This document shows positions 7,938 to 16,088 of a stretch of 22,954 nt of DNA, piece after piece. The notes beneath the pieces are model-generated. The model ran no database searches and was not told the origin of the DNA. It was given only the letters and a program-made list of their open reading frames with translations. A program made the translations under genes and the position numbers. Source of the stretch: Scybalocola_A sp900557175 (GTDB lineage: Bacteria > Bacillota > Clostridia > Lachnospirales > Lachnospiraceae). The stretch lies in assembly GCA_937890745.1 (NCBI GenBank), contig CALADH010000071.1, forward strand, positions 1-22,954, written 5' to 3'. Numbering within the stretch: position 1 is the stretch's first letter; every line of letters begins with the position of its first letter.

Positions 7938-8927
7938 ATGGCCGGATTTAAAGCAATTATAGGGCATGAGCAGCTCATTGCTCATTTAAGCAGCTCAATG
8001 AAAAATAATAAGGTTTCCCATGCGTACATATTTAACGGGGAGCATGGCGCAGGTAAAAAGATGCTGGCAAGAGCTTTTGCAAAAGCGCTTGAATGTGAGG
8101 CAGGTTACGGCGATTGCTGTGATATGTGCCGCTCCTGCCATCAGTCAGATACGGGCAATCATCCTGATATTAAATGGGTGACGCATGAAAAGCCGTCAAG
8201 TATCGGTGTTGAGGATATACGTGTCCAGTTAAATAATGATATCGAGATTAAGCCTTACAGCGGAAAGTATAAAATTTATATCGTAGATGAGGCGGAGAAG
8301 ATGACGCCCCAGGCGCAGAATGCACTTTTAAAGACGATTGAGGAACCGCCGGCATACGGCATTATCATGCTTTTGACGAGCAATATTGATGCTGTTTTAC
8401 CGACGATACGTTCAAGGTGCGTCACATTGAATCTGCGTCCGGTGGAATTTGAAAAAATCAGAGATTATCTGATGGAAAAATATGAGGTGCCGGATTATCA
8501 GGCAAAGATTTGTGCAGCATTTTCACAGGGAAATGTAGGCAAGGCAATCCGTATGGCAACATCCTCTGATTTTAATGCAATGCAGGAGGAGGTACTTCAT
8601 CTTCTTAAAAATATTGACGGCATGGAAATTCATGATATTATGAATGAGATTAAAAATCTTTCTGAATATAAAGTCGATATTTACGATGTAATCGATATGA
8701 TGATGATCTGGTACAGAGATATTATGATGCTGAAAATTACAAATGATCCGAACCTGCTTATTTATCAGCAGGAATACGGTGCTTTAAGCAAAAGGGCAAA
8801 AAAGACGTCCTTTGACGGCATTGATAATATTATTCAGTCGATGGAAAAAGCGAAAGTACGTCTTAAGGCAAATGTAAATTTTGATTTGTCATTAGAGATG
8901 ATGTTATTGACAATAAAGGAGAATTAG
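7938..8927 (+). CDS. holB: DNA polymerase III subunit delta'
   Basis: Clamp-loader subunit of 329 residues that works with DnaX and delta to load the beta sliding clamp. Visible features are a P-loop GEHGAGKK (34-41), four zinc-binding cysteines (C53, C61, C64, C67), a Walker B-like IYIVDEAE (113-120), the LLKTIEEPP segment, and the SRC motif (159-161) used as an arginine finger in the loader. The P-loop is degenerate but close to active form, as in several Gram-positive delta' proteins. The ATG at 7938 has AAAGGAGA 8 bases before it. An upstream extension of the frame overlaps the previous gene and is rejected. ricT follows after 1 base, the same pairing as holB-yaaT in B. subtilis. Confidence 0.94.
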   Translation: MAGFKAIIGHEQLIAHLSSSMKNNKVSHAYIFNGEHGAGKKMLARAFAKALECEAGYGDCCDMCRSCHQSDTGNHPDIKWVTHEKPSSIGVEDIRVQLNNDIEIKPYSGKYKIYIVDEAEKMTPQAQNALLKTIEEPPAYGIIMLLTSNIDAVLPTIRSRCVTLNLRPVEFEKIRDYLMEKYEVPDYQAKICAAFSQGNVGKAIRMATSSDFNAMQEEVLHLLKNIDGMEIHDIMNEIKNLSEYKVDIYDVIDMMMIWYRDIMMLKITNDPNLLIYQQEYGALSKRAKKTSFDGIDNIIQSMEKAKVRLKANVNFDLSLEMMLLTIKEN

Positions 8928-8928
8928 A

Positions 8929-9828
8929 GTGGTTAATGTTATAGGAGTTCGTTTTAGAAAGGCCGGAAAAATTTATTATTTTGATCCGGCAGAGTATGAT
9001 ATTGAAGCCGGGCAGCATGTCATTGTGGAGACGGCACGCGGTATCGAGTATGGTTTTGTTATGATTGGTAAAAGAGCCGTGGAGGATGACAAGGTTGTTT
9101 CGCCGTTAAAACCGGTGATTCGTGTCGCAACGCCGGAGGATGACGAGATTGAGCTTAAAAATAAAGAAAAGGAAAAGGAAGCCTTTAAAATTTGTCTCGA
9201 AAAGATTGCAAAGCATGAGCTTGAGATGAAACTTATTGATGTTGAATATACATTTGATAATAATAAGGTACTTTTTTACTTTACAGCGGACGGCCGTATT
9301 GACTTTAGAGAGCTTGTGAAGGATTTGGCTTCTGTTTTTAAGACGAGAATAGAACTTCGTCAGATTGGTGTGAGGGATGAGACAAAGCTTCTCGGTGGAA
9401 TCGGTATATGTGGGCGCGGTCTTTGCTGTCACACATATTTATCGGAATTTGTCCCTGTTTCGATTAAAATGGCGAAGGAGCAGAATCTTTCTTTAAATCC
9501 GACAAAAATTTCCGGTGTGTGCGGAAGACTGATGTGTTGTCTTAAAAATGAAGAAGAAACATATGAGTATCTTAATAGTAAGCTTCCGAATGTCGGCGAT
9601 TATGTGACGACGGATGATGGTTTTAAGGGTGAGGTTTCTTCGGTCAATGTGCTCAGACAGATTGTCAAAGTAATTGTTACACTTGAAAAAGATGAAAAAG
9701 AAATTAGAGAGTATAAGGTAGATCAGCTTAAATTCAGACCAAAAAGACGAAAAGAACGTTTAAATTTGTCACCGGAAGAATTTAAAGAGCTGGCTAAATT
9801 GGAAAAAGATCATGAAACAGTATTCTGA
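8929..9828 (+). CDS. ricT: PSP1-family regulator RicT (YaaT)
   Basis: A 299-residue PSP1-domain protein. In B. subtilis RicT (YaaT) joins RicA and RicF in an Fe-S containing complex that guides RNase Y processing of mRNAs and affects sporulation and biofilm decisions. The family's cysteine-rich signatures are intact: GICGRGLCC (159-167) and GVCGRLMCC (196-204), giving C161, C166, C167, C198, C203 and C204 as candidate cluster ligands. The charged segment around 76-86 (KNKEKEKEA) precedes the PSP1 core. It starts with GTG at 8929, 7 bases after AAAGGAG; no ATG alternative lies near. Its 3' end overlaps the methyltransferase gene by 17 bases, implying translational coupling. Partners RicA and RicF are not in this window. 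Confidence 0.94.
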   Translation: MVNVIGVRFRKAGKIYYFDPAEYDIEAGQHVIVETARGIEYGFVMIGKRAVEDDKVVSPLKPVIRVATPEDDEIELKNKEKEKEAFKICLEKIAKHELEMKLIDVEYTFDNNKVLFYFTADGRIDFRELVKDLASVFKTRIELRQIGVRDETKLLGGIGICGRGLCCHTYLSEFVPVSIKMAKEQNLSLNPTKISGVCGRLMCCLKNEEETYEYLNSKLPNVGDYVTTDDGFKGEVSSVNVLRQIVKVIVTLEKDEKEIREYKVDQLKFRPKRRKERLNLSPEEFKELAKLEKDHETVF

Positions 9829-10576
9829 TATAGAACAAATGAAAAGTTTTCTTAAAGAGGGCGAGCGGCTGGATGATCTGGAGCGCAACAGCTATTTTAT
9901 TATCCAGAATCCCGAAAAATTCTGTTTTGGGATGGACGCTGTGCTTCTTTCAGGCTTTGCATCTGTAAAGCCTGAGGAGAAGGTGCTTGATTTAGGAACA
10001 GGTACAGGCATTATTCCGATACTTCTTGAGGCTAAAACGGAGGCTTCCAATCTGACAGGACTTGAGATACAGTCTGAAAGTGTGGATATGGCGCGCAGGA
10101 GTATCGTTTTAAATCACCTTGAAGATAAGATAGATATTGTGGAAGGCGATATCAAAACAGCATCGTCAATATTTCCGAAGGCTTCTTTTCAGGTCGTGAC
10201 GACAAATCCGCCGTATATGACAGATTTGCATGGAATAAAAAATCCACAGGCGCCGAAAGCTATTGCCCGCCATGAAGTACTTTGTACGCTGACAGATGTT
10301 GTCCGGGAGGCATCGCTTTTATTGGAACCGGGCGGACGTTTGTATATGGTTCACCGTCCGTTCCGTCTTGCGGAAATTTTCAGGGCGCTGTCGGCGTTTA
10401 AGCTGGAACCTAAAAGAATGCGTTTTGTTCATTCATTTATTGACCGGGAGCCGACGATGGTGCTGATTGAAGCTGTGCGCGGCGGCAAAGCCCGTCTTCA
10501 GGTCGAACCTCCGCTTGTTATTTTTGAAAGCCTCGGCATCTATACAGAGGAAATTAAAGAAAAATACGGTTTTTAA
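9812..10576 (+). CDS. TrmN6-type tRNA adenine-N6 methyltransferase (YabB-like)
   Basis: A class I SAM-dependent methyltransferase of 254 residues, related to tRNA1(Val) (adenine37-N6)-methyltransferase. SAM-binding motif I is VLDLGTGTGIIP (58-69). The catalytic amino-methyltransferase motif NPPY is at 132-135. The N-terminal FCFGMDAVLL segment before motif I is typical of TrmN6/YabB. The ATG overlaps the end of ricT. In B. subtilis yabA lies between yaaT and yabB; here it is absent. It appears to be the last gene of the long operon: the next gene starts 58 bases later with its own strong ribosome binding site, and no clear terminator is seen between them. Confidence 0.9.
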   Translation: MKQYSDIEQMKSFLKEGERLDDLERNSYFIIQNPEKFCFGMDAVLLSGFASVKPEEKVLDLGTGTGIIPILLEAKTEASNLTGLEIQSESVDMARRSIVLNHLEDKIDIVEGDIKTASSIFPKASFQVVTTNPPYMTDLHGIKNPQAPKAIARHEVLCTLTDVVREASLLLEPGGRLYMVHRPFRLAEIFRALSAFKLEPKRMRFVHSFIDREPTMVLIEAVRGGKARLQVEPPLVIFESLGIYTEEIKEKYGF

Positions 10577-10634
10577 AAATCAGTCATATTGGGTCATGCC
10601 CTCTCATAAGATGAAATAAAAAGGGGGTAGTGTC

Positions 10635-11798
10635 ATGGCTGAATATAATCGTTTTGTATCTTATCTGTATGCCTATGAAAATAATAACAAAACAATTAAT
10701 AATGGTTTTGTCCGCGTAGAAACAAGAGACAATATAAGTTCTGTCTATGTCAATATGAAGGAGCTTTATGGCAGCGGCACAAAATATGGCATTTATATGT
10801 TTCAGAGAATAGACGGCGGTTTAAACGGCATATGCCTTGGCTATGTGGAAGGCAGCGCTGGCGGCGGCGAATTTCTTTGTAAAATAACTAAAGATAATAT
10901 TAACAATTCCGGCATTTCACTCAATGAGATTGCCGGAATTATTATTCTCGGAGAAAGCGGGAGAAAATATGGAACATGCTGGGATGATGAGCCTTTAGAC
11001 GCTGAGCTGTTTGCCGGTGCAGTCAAAGACGGAGAAAAAATTGTGCATATCCGCGCGGCAGTCAAAGACAGCGAAAAGGATGATAATGTCCGCGCGGCGG
11101 TAAAAGAAAGTGAAAAGGATGATAATGTCCGCGCGGTGGTAAAAGACAGTGAAAAGGATGATAATGTCCGCGCGGCAGCAGAGACAGATGATGCAGAAAA
11201 AACTACGGAAATCTTTGAAGAAATAAAAACAGAAGCACCGGCGCTAAAATTTGTCCCGGCGGAGGAAATGCCTGAAGCCGGGCTGCAAAAGGCCGATACA
11301 AAAGACGACGGTATGAAAGAGATGATGGCCGAAAGCATTGCACTTTCAATGGAAAATACAGCGGAGGCAGCAGAATTTTTCCGGGAACCGCTGCTTGTCG
11401 GAAATATAGATGGGGACAGCAGTGAAAAAAATAAGATAAAAACAATTCAAAAGCGTCTGGACAGAATTTTGGACGGCGGTATTAAAATGTATCCTTTTGA
11501 GGATAGCGAGATGGAGAAGTGTATCCGTATTGAAATACAGGATATCGGTATGCTGCCGATGAAATATTGGTTTTATGCAGGAAACAGCTTTCTGCTTCAG
11601 AGCTATTATTCATACAGGCATCTGATTCTTGCAAAACGGATTGACGGCAGTTATATTCTCGGAGTGCCGGGAATGGGGGAAGCAAAGGACAGTTTTATGG
11701 CAAGGCGGTTCGGTTTTCAATGTTTTAAAAATATTCGTGAAAAAAGTGACGAAATTCCGGCAAGTAATTTTGGTTACTGGTATGTAAAGCTCATTTAA
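10635..11798 (+). CDS. uncharacterised two-domain protein with a 13-residue repeat linker
   Basis: A 387-residue protein with no signal peptide or membrane segment. The N-terminal domain (about 1-115) is Gly- and aromatic-rich and looks mostly beta. A charged, repetitive linker (about 127-190) has a 13-residue unit, RAAVKDSEKDDNV. A Glu/Ala-rich stretch follows to about 265. The C-terminal domain (about 280-387) is rich in Trp, Tyr and Phe and contains KYWFYAGNSFLLQS and an RIDGSYILGVPG segment. This layout recalls an uncharacterised Lachnospiraceae family (C-terminal part possibly DUF6128; name from memory). I cannot assign a function. The start is ATG 10635, with AAGGGGG 8 bases before it. 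It is downstream of the trmN6-like gene and could be read through from that operon. Confidence 0.75.
   Translation: MAEYNRFVSYLYAYENNNKTINNGFVRVETRDNISSVYVNMKELYGSGTKYGIYMFQRIDGGLNGICLGYVEGSAGGGEFLCKITKDNINNSGISLNEIAGIIILGESGRKYGTCWDDEPLDAELFAGAVKDGEKIVHIRAAVKDSEKDDNVRAAVKESEKDDNVRAVVKDSEKDDNVRAAAETDDAEKTTEIFEEIKTEAPALKFVPAEEMPEAGLQKADTKDDGMKEMMAESIALSMENTAEAAEFFREPLLVGNIDGDSSEKNKIKTIQKRLDRILDGGIKMYPFEDSEMEKCIRIEIQDIGMLPMKYWFYAGNSFLLQSYYSYRHLILAKRIDGSYILGVPGMGEAKDSFMARRFGFQCFKNIREKSDEIPASNFGYWYVKLI
11051..11177 (+). repeat. 39-bp in-frame tandem repeat, three copies plus a partial
   Basis: Near-identical 39-base units start at 11051, 11090 and 11129, with a fourth partial unit from 11168. 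Each begins ccgcgcgg and ends gataatgt, and encodes RAAVKDSEKDDNV with one or two substitutions. A degenerate earlier unit is recognisable in the protein at residues 127-139. The differences between units are few and scattered, so the expansion is probably recent. Confidence 0.92.
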
Positions 11799-11830
11799 AG
11801 ATAATAAAAGTATGGTGTTTTGGTGAAAAT

Positions 11831-11870
11831 TATGTGCGGGAAAAGGCTGCATATGCAGCCAACGCGCATA
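11831..11870. other. long imperfect hairpin with a perfect 16-bp palindrome
   Basis: The core GGCTGCATATGCAGCC (11845-11860) is a perfect palindrome. Outside it, TATGTGCG (11831-11838) pairs with CGCGCATA (11863-11870) with one G-U, across a 6/2-base internal loop. No T-run follows on either strand, so it is not a standard terminator. It lies between the stop of the repeat protein and the promoter of the CoA-transferase gene, and could be an operator or an RNA element. Confidence 0.55.
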
Positions 11871-11908
11871 AAGACGAAAAAAATCGTTAAATCTTTGTCA
11901 AAATTGAC

Positions 11909-11937
11909 TTTACGAGGCAATATCTTGGTGCTATAAT
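11909..11937 (+). promoter_or_regulatory. extended -10 promoter of the CoA-transferase gene
   Basis: A perfect TATAAT (11932-11937) is preceded by TGC, giving an extended -10 (from 11929). TTTACG (11909-11914) is a 4/6 match to the -35 at 17-base spacing. A better-looking TTGACT at 11904-11909 would leave 22 bases, too far. The 5' leader to the TTG start would be about 60 bases. Confidence 0.65.
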
Positions 11938-12006
11938 AAATCGTGGAATCGAAATAACAGATAAACTTGGAAATATTCCAATGCATAACGAAAAGGAGTG
12001 GACATT

Positions 12007-13323
12007 TTGAACTGGAAAGAAATTTATGAAAGCCGTCTTGTTTCAGCAGAAGAAGCAATTTCAAAAATAAAGTCGGGTAATCGCGTCGTTTTGGGACATG
12101 CCTGTGGAGAACCTCAGTATTTAGTTGACACAATGGTGGATAACTGCGAGCGTTTTCATGATGTGGAAATTGTTCACATGGTACCGATGGGCAAGTGTCG
12201 TTATACAGAGCCGGGGATGGAAAGCCATTTTATCCATAATGCGCTTTTTGTCGGCAGCGGTACAAGAAAGGCTGTTTATGAGGGACGTGCCGATTTTACA
12301 CCGGTTTGTTTTTCAAGAGTTCCGCGTTTATTTAGAATGTTTATGGATATAGATGTTGCCCTTGTTCAGGTGACACCGCCGGATAAGTACGGCAATTGCA
12401 GTCTCGGTGTTTCTGTAGACTACACAAAAGAAGCTGTGGCCAGAGCTAAAATTGTTATTGCACAGGTAAATGATCAAATGCCGTATACTTATGGCGACAG
12501 CCGTGTTCCGGTCAGTGATATTGATTTCTTTGTTGAAAAATCAATGCCGCTTCCGGTATTAAAACCACGTCCAATCGGCGATACAGAGAAAAAGATTGCA
12601 AGCTACTGCGCTTCATTGATCGAGGATGGTGCAACACTTCAGCTTGGTATCGGTGCAATACCGGATGCGGTGCTGACGTTCCTTCATGATAAGAGAGATT
12701 TAGGTCTTCATTCAGAACTTTTATCTGACGGTATCGTTGATTTGATTGAGGAAGGCGTTATTAATAATAGTAAAAAGACATATAATCCGGGTAAATCAAT
12801 TGCGACTTTCCTGATGGGTACAAAGAAGCTGTATGACTTCGTTGACCACAATCCTGATTTTGAAATGTATCCGGTAGATGTTGTTAATAATCCGTACAAC
12901 ATTATGCAGAATAACAATATGATTTCGATTAACTCCTGTGTTCAGGTAGACCTTATGGGACAGGTTGACTCTGAATCTGTCGGTGATATGCAGATCAGCG
13001 GTATCGGCGGTCAGGTAAACTTTGTTAAAGGTGCGATTAACAGTGTCGGCGGCAAATCTATTATTGCAATGCCGTCAACAACGGCCGATGGAAAAATTTC
13101 AAAAATTGTGCCTGTACTTTCTGAAGGTTCTGTTGTCACAACACTGCGTACAGATGTGGACTATATTATTACAGAGTATGGTATTGCAAGAATGACAGGG
13201 CTTACATTAAAGCAGCGTGCGACAGCGTTAATTGATATTGCACATCCGAAATTCAGAGATGAGCTTATTGAAGCTTTTGAGAAACGTTTTCATACGAAAT
13301 TTGATCCTTATCTGAATGCATAA
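12007..13323 (+). CDS. acetyl-CoA hydrolase/transferase family, 4-hydroxybutyrate CoA-transferase type
   Basis: A class I CoA-transferase of 438 residues that moves CoA between acyl groups such as acetate and 4-hydroxybutyrate or butyrate. From memory it follows the Clostridium aminobutyricum AbfT sequence closely along its length: a VVLGHACGEP region (27-36), LQLGIGAIPDAV (211-222), the active-site Glu in LHSELLSDG (E237), GIGGQVNF in the oxyanion region, and TEYGIA near the C-terminus. Which acid is used cannot be settled. Fermentative butyrate or GABA/succinate metabolism is the likely setting, but no other genes of those pathways are adjacent. The start is taken as TTG 12007, 8 bases after AAGGAG (11993-11998); a GTG at 11998 overlaps that site. 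Confidence 0.88.
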   Translation: MNWKEIYESRLVSAEEAISKIKSGNRVVLGHACGEPQYLVDTMVDNCERFHDVEIVHMVPMGKCRYTEPGMESHFIHNALFVGSGTRKAVYEGRADFTPVCFSRVPRLFRMFMDIDVALVQVTPPDKYGNCSLGVSVDYTKEAVARAKIVIAQVNDQMPYTYGDSRVPVSDIDFFVEKSMPLPVLKPRPIGDTEKKIASYCASLIEDGATLQLGIGAIPDAVLTFLHDKRDLGLHSELLSDGIVDLIEEGVINNSKKTYNPGKSIATFLMGTKKLYDFVDHNPDFEMYPVDVVNNPYNIMQNNNMISINSCVQVDLMGQVDSESVGDMQISGIGGQVNFVKGAINSVGGKSIIAMPSTTADGKISKIVPVLSEGSVVTTLRTDVDYIITEYGIARMTGLTLKQRATALIDIAHPKFRDELIEAFEKRFHTKFDPYLNA

Positions 13324-13354
13324 ATAAAAAACGTACATATTTGAGGTACAAAAG

Positions 13355-14521
13355 ATGACTGATTTTAATAAAATTGTAAACCGCCGGGGAACAAATTGTA
13401 TTAAGTGGGATATAAAAGCGCTTGAAGACCGGGAAGATGTTCTGCCGATGTGGGTTGCCGATATGGATTTTGAAGCGGCGCCGGGAATTGTTGCAGCGAT
13501 GGAAAAGGTGATGAATCATAAAGTTTTCGGCTATAGATTTAATTCGCAGGATTATAAGCAGGTCATTATCGACTGGTTTTTAAAAAGACATGGTTATCGC
13601 ATTGAACGTGACTGGATATGCTATCTGCCGAATGTTGTAGCAGGCCTTTCTATTGGTGTTCAGACAGTATCTGAGCCGGGCGATGAAATTATTTTAAATA
13701 CGCCGGTTTACGGTCCTTTTTACCGCGCTGTGACAGATAACGGAAGAATTGTGAAGGAATGTCCGATGATTGAGACCAACGGACGTTATACGATGGATTT
13801 TAAAGCGATGGAGGCTTCTATAACGCCTAAAACAAAAGCAGTGATGCTTTGCAATCCTCACAATCCGGGCGGACGTGTATGGACAGAGGCGGAGCTTCGG
13901 GCACTGGCAGATTTATGCTTAAAGCATAAGCTCTATATGATTTCTGATGACATTCATGCGGATTTAACTTACGGCGGACATAAGCATATGTTTATTGCCG
14001 GTCTTTCAAAAGAAATAGAGCAGCTTTGCATCACATGCACATCGCCTTCAAAGGCATTTAATCTTGCCGGAATGCAGGCGGCACATATTGTGATTGCCAA
14101 CGATGCGCTCCGTGAGAAATTTTTAAGTCCGCTGCAGGGCTTTCATATGACCGGCGGCAATTCCTTTGAGGAAGCTTTTGTTGTCGGCGCTTACAGGGAT
14201 TCAGAAGAATGGCTGAATGAAGCGGTTTCTTATATTGAGGGCAATATTGACTTTTTTGTGGACAGCGTTCGTGAAAATATTCCTCAGCTTAAAGTTTCAA
14301 AGCCGGACGGAACCTATCTTGTATGGATTGACTGCCGGGCGCTTAAACTTTCTCAGGAAGCACTGATGGACTTTTTCCTGAATACGTGCGGACTTTACTT
14401 AAACAGCGGCCTTGACTACGGTGAGAGCGGCCGGGGCTTTTTCAGAATTAACATGGCCTGTCCGAGAAAATATGTGGAAGAAGCATTGAAACGGATAATG
14501 GATGGGATAGAGAGATTATAG
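13355..14521 (+). CDS. PatB/MalY-type PLP-dependent C-S lyase
   Basis: A fold-type I aminotransferase-like enzyme of 388 residues from the MalY/PatB group. It cleaves C-S bonds in cystathionine or cysteine, giving pyruvate, ammonia and a thiol. Group signatures are the early LPMWVADMDFE (30-40), CNPHNPGGRVW (166-176), the cofactor Asp in ISDDIHADL (196-204) and the Schiff-base lysine in SPSKAFNLAG (K233). The C-terminal arginine expected to bind the substrate carboxylate is in FFRINMACPR. It starts 31 bases after the CoA-transferase gene with no terminator between them, so the two probably share a transcript, although no metabolic link is obvious. A strong terminator follows. Confidence 0.9.
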   Translation: MTDFNKIVNRRGTNCIKWDIKALEDREDVLPMWVADMDFEAAPGIVAAMEKVMNHKVFGYRFNSQDYKQVIIDWFLKRHGYRIERDWICYLPNVVAGLSIGVQTVSEPGDEIILNTPVYGPFYRAVTDNGRIVKECPMIETNGRYTMDFKAMEASITPKTKAVMLCNPHNPGGRVWTEAELRALADLCLKHKLYMISDDIHADLTYGGHKHMFIAGLSKEIEQLCITCTSPSKAFNLAGMQAAHIVIANDALREKFLSPLQGFHMTGGNSFEEAFVVGAYRDSEEWLNEAVSYIEGNIDFFVDSVRENIPQLKVSKPDGTYLVWIDCRALKLSQEALMDFFLNTCGLYLNSGLDYGESGRGFFRINMACPRKYVEEALKRIMDGIERL

Positions 14522-14524
14522 TGG

Positions 14525-14544
14525 GTGTATGTGTTTGCATACAC
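14525..14544 (+). other. small perfect hairpin after the C-S lyase gene
   Basis: GTGTATG (14525-14531) and CATACAC (14538-14544) form a perfect 7-bp stem with a 6-base loop, four bases after the stop codon. No T-run follows. The true terminator begins eight bases downstream, so this may protect the transcript end or help terminator folding. Confidence 0.6.
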
Positions 14545-14551
14545 ATATCAG

Positions 14552-14581
14552 GAGGCGTCGGAAGAATCCGGCGCCTCTTTT
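14552..14581 (+). terminator. intrinsic terminator of the CoA-transferase/C-S lyase operon
   Basis: A 10-bp GC-rich stem (GAGGCGTCGG 14552-14561 with CCGGCGCCTC 14568-14577, one T-G wobble) has the loop AAGAAT and is followed by TTTT at 14578-14581. The T-run is short but the stem is strong. It has no T-run on the minus strand, so it does not serve the convergent GH125 gene. Confidence 0.8.
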
Positions 14582-14606
14582 AAATATGAAATGAATATAG
14601 ATTTTT

Positions 14607-15896
14607 TTACAGCTTCAGCTTACATCCGCAGTAGTCGAGTATAAATTCACAGAATACAGAGTTTGCCCATGAAAACCACGGTCTTGTAAATTCGTTAGGA
14701 TTATCTACATGGAAGCCTTCGTGCATGAAGCCTGTGCCGCCGTCGGTTGTTTCAAGTGTTTTTAAGAGTGCCGCTCTTTCTTCATCGGAGGCGGAAGTTA
14801 ATGCCTGCATTGAAAGCGCAATGTGCCATATGTAACGCGGCGGTGTATGTGGGCTTCCGATGCCTTTGGCACATTTTCCTGAATAATAGAATGGATTAGC
14901 ATCGCTTAAAATCATTTCTCTTGTGTTTAAATAGCGCTCATCATCACGGGCGCAGTAGCCGATGTAAGGCATGGATAAGAGGCTTGGCAGATTGGCGTCG
15001 TCCATAATATTGTACTGTCCAAAACCATCAACCTCATAAGCGTAGGCAGGTTTTTCGAGTGCCGGAATCATCGCATATTTGTCGATGGCCGCGCGAACTT
15101 CTTCGGCGAAAGCTTTCGCTTTCTGTGAAAATTCATCGTCGTGATAAATTTCTTTTGCAATTTCAGAAATATTTTCTAAAATCACAGCGGCAAGCATATT
15201 CGATGGAATAAGGTAGCCATAAACGCAGGCGTCATCGCTCGGCCGGAAGCCTGACCAAATAAGACCGATATTGCTCTTTACGAGAGCGCCTTTGCCGTCT
15301 CTTGAAAGTGTGTCGGTAAAAATGGTATTTTCACGCTCAAAGGTGTAGGATGATTTATTTTCGTGATCCTGTTCTGTTCTGAAGGTGTCATAGACAAGTT
15401 TTGCCGTTTCCAGCCAATTTTCATCAAAATGACTTGTGCATCCGGTATTTTTCCAAAGAAGGGAAGATAGCTGGAACGGGAAGCATAAGGAATCAATTTC
15501 GTATTTTCTTTCCCACAATTCCGGTTTCATGTCTGTCTTATCATGACACCAGCATTTGCCGTTGGCACTTTCGTTGAAAGCGTTGGCATACGGATCAATA
15601 CGGATACAGTCCATCTGTTTTTTAATCAGTCCGCAAATTAATTCCTCAATGGCCTTGTCTTCTTTTGCAAATAAAATAAACGGACGGAGCTGGCAGGCGG
15701 AGTCTCTGAGCCACATGGCAGGAATATCGCCTGTAATGACAAAAACAGAGCCGTCATCTAAAATTTTAATCGTTGTCTGTAATGTATTTGAAATACAGTT
15801 TTTAAACATTTCGGCAAGCTTGCTTCCCTTGCCAAACTTTTCTTCAACTAAATGAATATGATTTTCAATTGATTCATAAGTTTTCTTAATCTCCAT
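14607..15896 (-). CDS. glycoside hydrolase family 125 exo-alpha-1,6-mannosidase
   Basis: A GH125 (former DUF1237) protein of 429 residues. Characterised members release non-reducing alpha-1,6-linked mannose by an inverting mechanism, often acting on host N-glycan cores. Family signatures are GDIPAMWLRDSACQ (56-69), GFRPSDDA (217-224, holding the likely general acid Asp at 221 or 222), SPHTPPRYIWH (348-358), and FMHEGFHVDNP (390-400, with likely catalytic base E393), then FTRPWFSWANS (403-413). There is no signal peptide, so it acts in the cytoplasm on imported mannosides. AAAGGAG lies about 8 bases before the ATG. No transporter or other glycosidase is adjacent. It has its own promoter and is convergent with the C-S lyase gene. 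Confidence 0.93.
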   Translation of the reverse strand: MEIKKTYESIENHIHLVEEKFGKGSKLAEMFKNCISNTLQTTIKILDDGSVFVITGDIPAMWLRDSACQLRPFILFAKEDKAIEELICGLIKKQMDCIRIDPYANAFNESANGKCWCHDKTDMKPELWERKYEIDSLCFPFQLSSLLWKNTGCTSHFDENWLETAKLVYDTFRTEQDHENKSSYTFERENTIFTDTLSRDGKGALVKSNIGLIWSGFRPSDDACVYGYLIPSNMLAAVILENISEIAKEIYHDDEFSQKAKAFAEEVRAAIDKYAMIPALEKPAYAYEVDGFGQYNIMDDANLPSLLSMPYIGYCARDDERYLNTREMILSDANPFYYSGKCAKGIGSPHTPPRYIWHIALSMQALTSASDEERAALLKTLETTDGGTGFMHEGFHVDNPNEFTRPWFSWANSVFCEFILDYCGCKLKL

Positions 15897-15920
15897 TGAA
15901 AGTTCTCCTTTACATTGCTC

Positions 15921-15949
15921 GCGTACACTGCCATGAATTGTGTATACGC
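15921..15949. promoter_or_regulatory. imperfect inverted repeat in the GH125 leader, possible operator
   Basis: GCGTACAC (15921-15928) faces GTGTATACGC (15940-15949): the arms match except for an extra TA in the right arm. It lies between the GH125 promoter (15967-15995) and its ribosome binding site, where a repressor such as a LacI-type sugar regulator could bind. No regulator gene is nearby. Speculative. Confidence 0.35.
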
Positions 15950-15966
15950 AATAGAATTTCCTCTAT

Positions 15967-15995
15967 ATTTTATGACAGATTGGATGAAGAATCAA
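15967..15995 (-). promoter_or_regulatory. promoter of the GH125 gene
   Basis: On the minus strand, TTGATT (15995-15990) is a -35 and TAAAAT (15972-15967) a -10, at exactly 17-base spacing. Transcription would start near 15960, giving a leader of about 65 bases that contains the inverted repeat. Confidence 0.55.
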
Positions 15996-16088
15996 TATAA
16001 AGAGGGGAACAAATTGAATACCGTATTTTAAATGATCAATAGATAAAAATTGATACAAAATTTATATTCTTCTTTATATCAGGTGACC

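Noticed and set aside
11051..11177. CRISPR-like array
   Set aside because: Units are contiguous with no unique spacers and are an in-frame protein repeat.
10841..11445. Long minus-strand open frames opposite the repeat protein gene
   Set aside because: Ser/Thr-rich low-complexity mirror of the plus-strand repeat, no ribosome site; a shadow of the coding strand.
11904..11937. TTGACT as the -35 of the CoA-transferase promoter
   Set aside because: It leaves 22 bases to the -10; TTTACG at 11909 gives 17 bases and the -10 is of the extended type.
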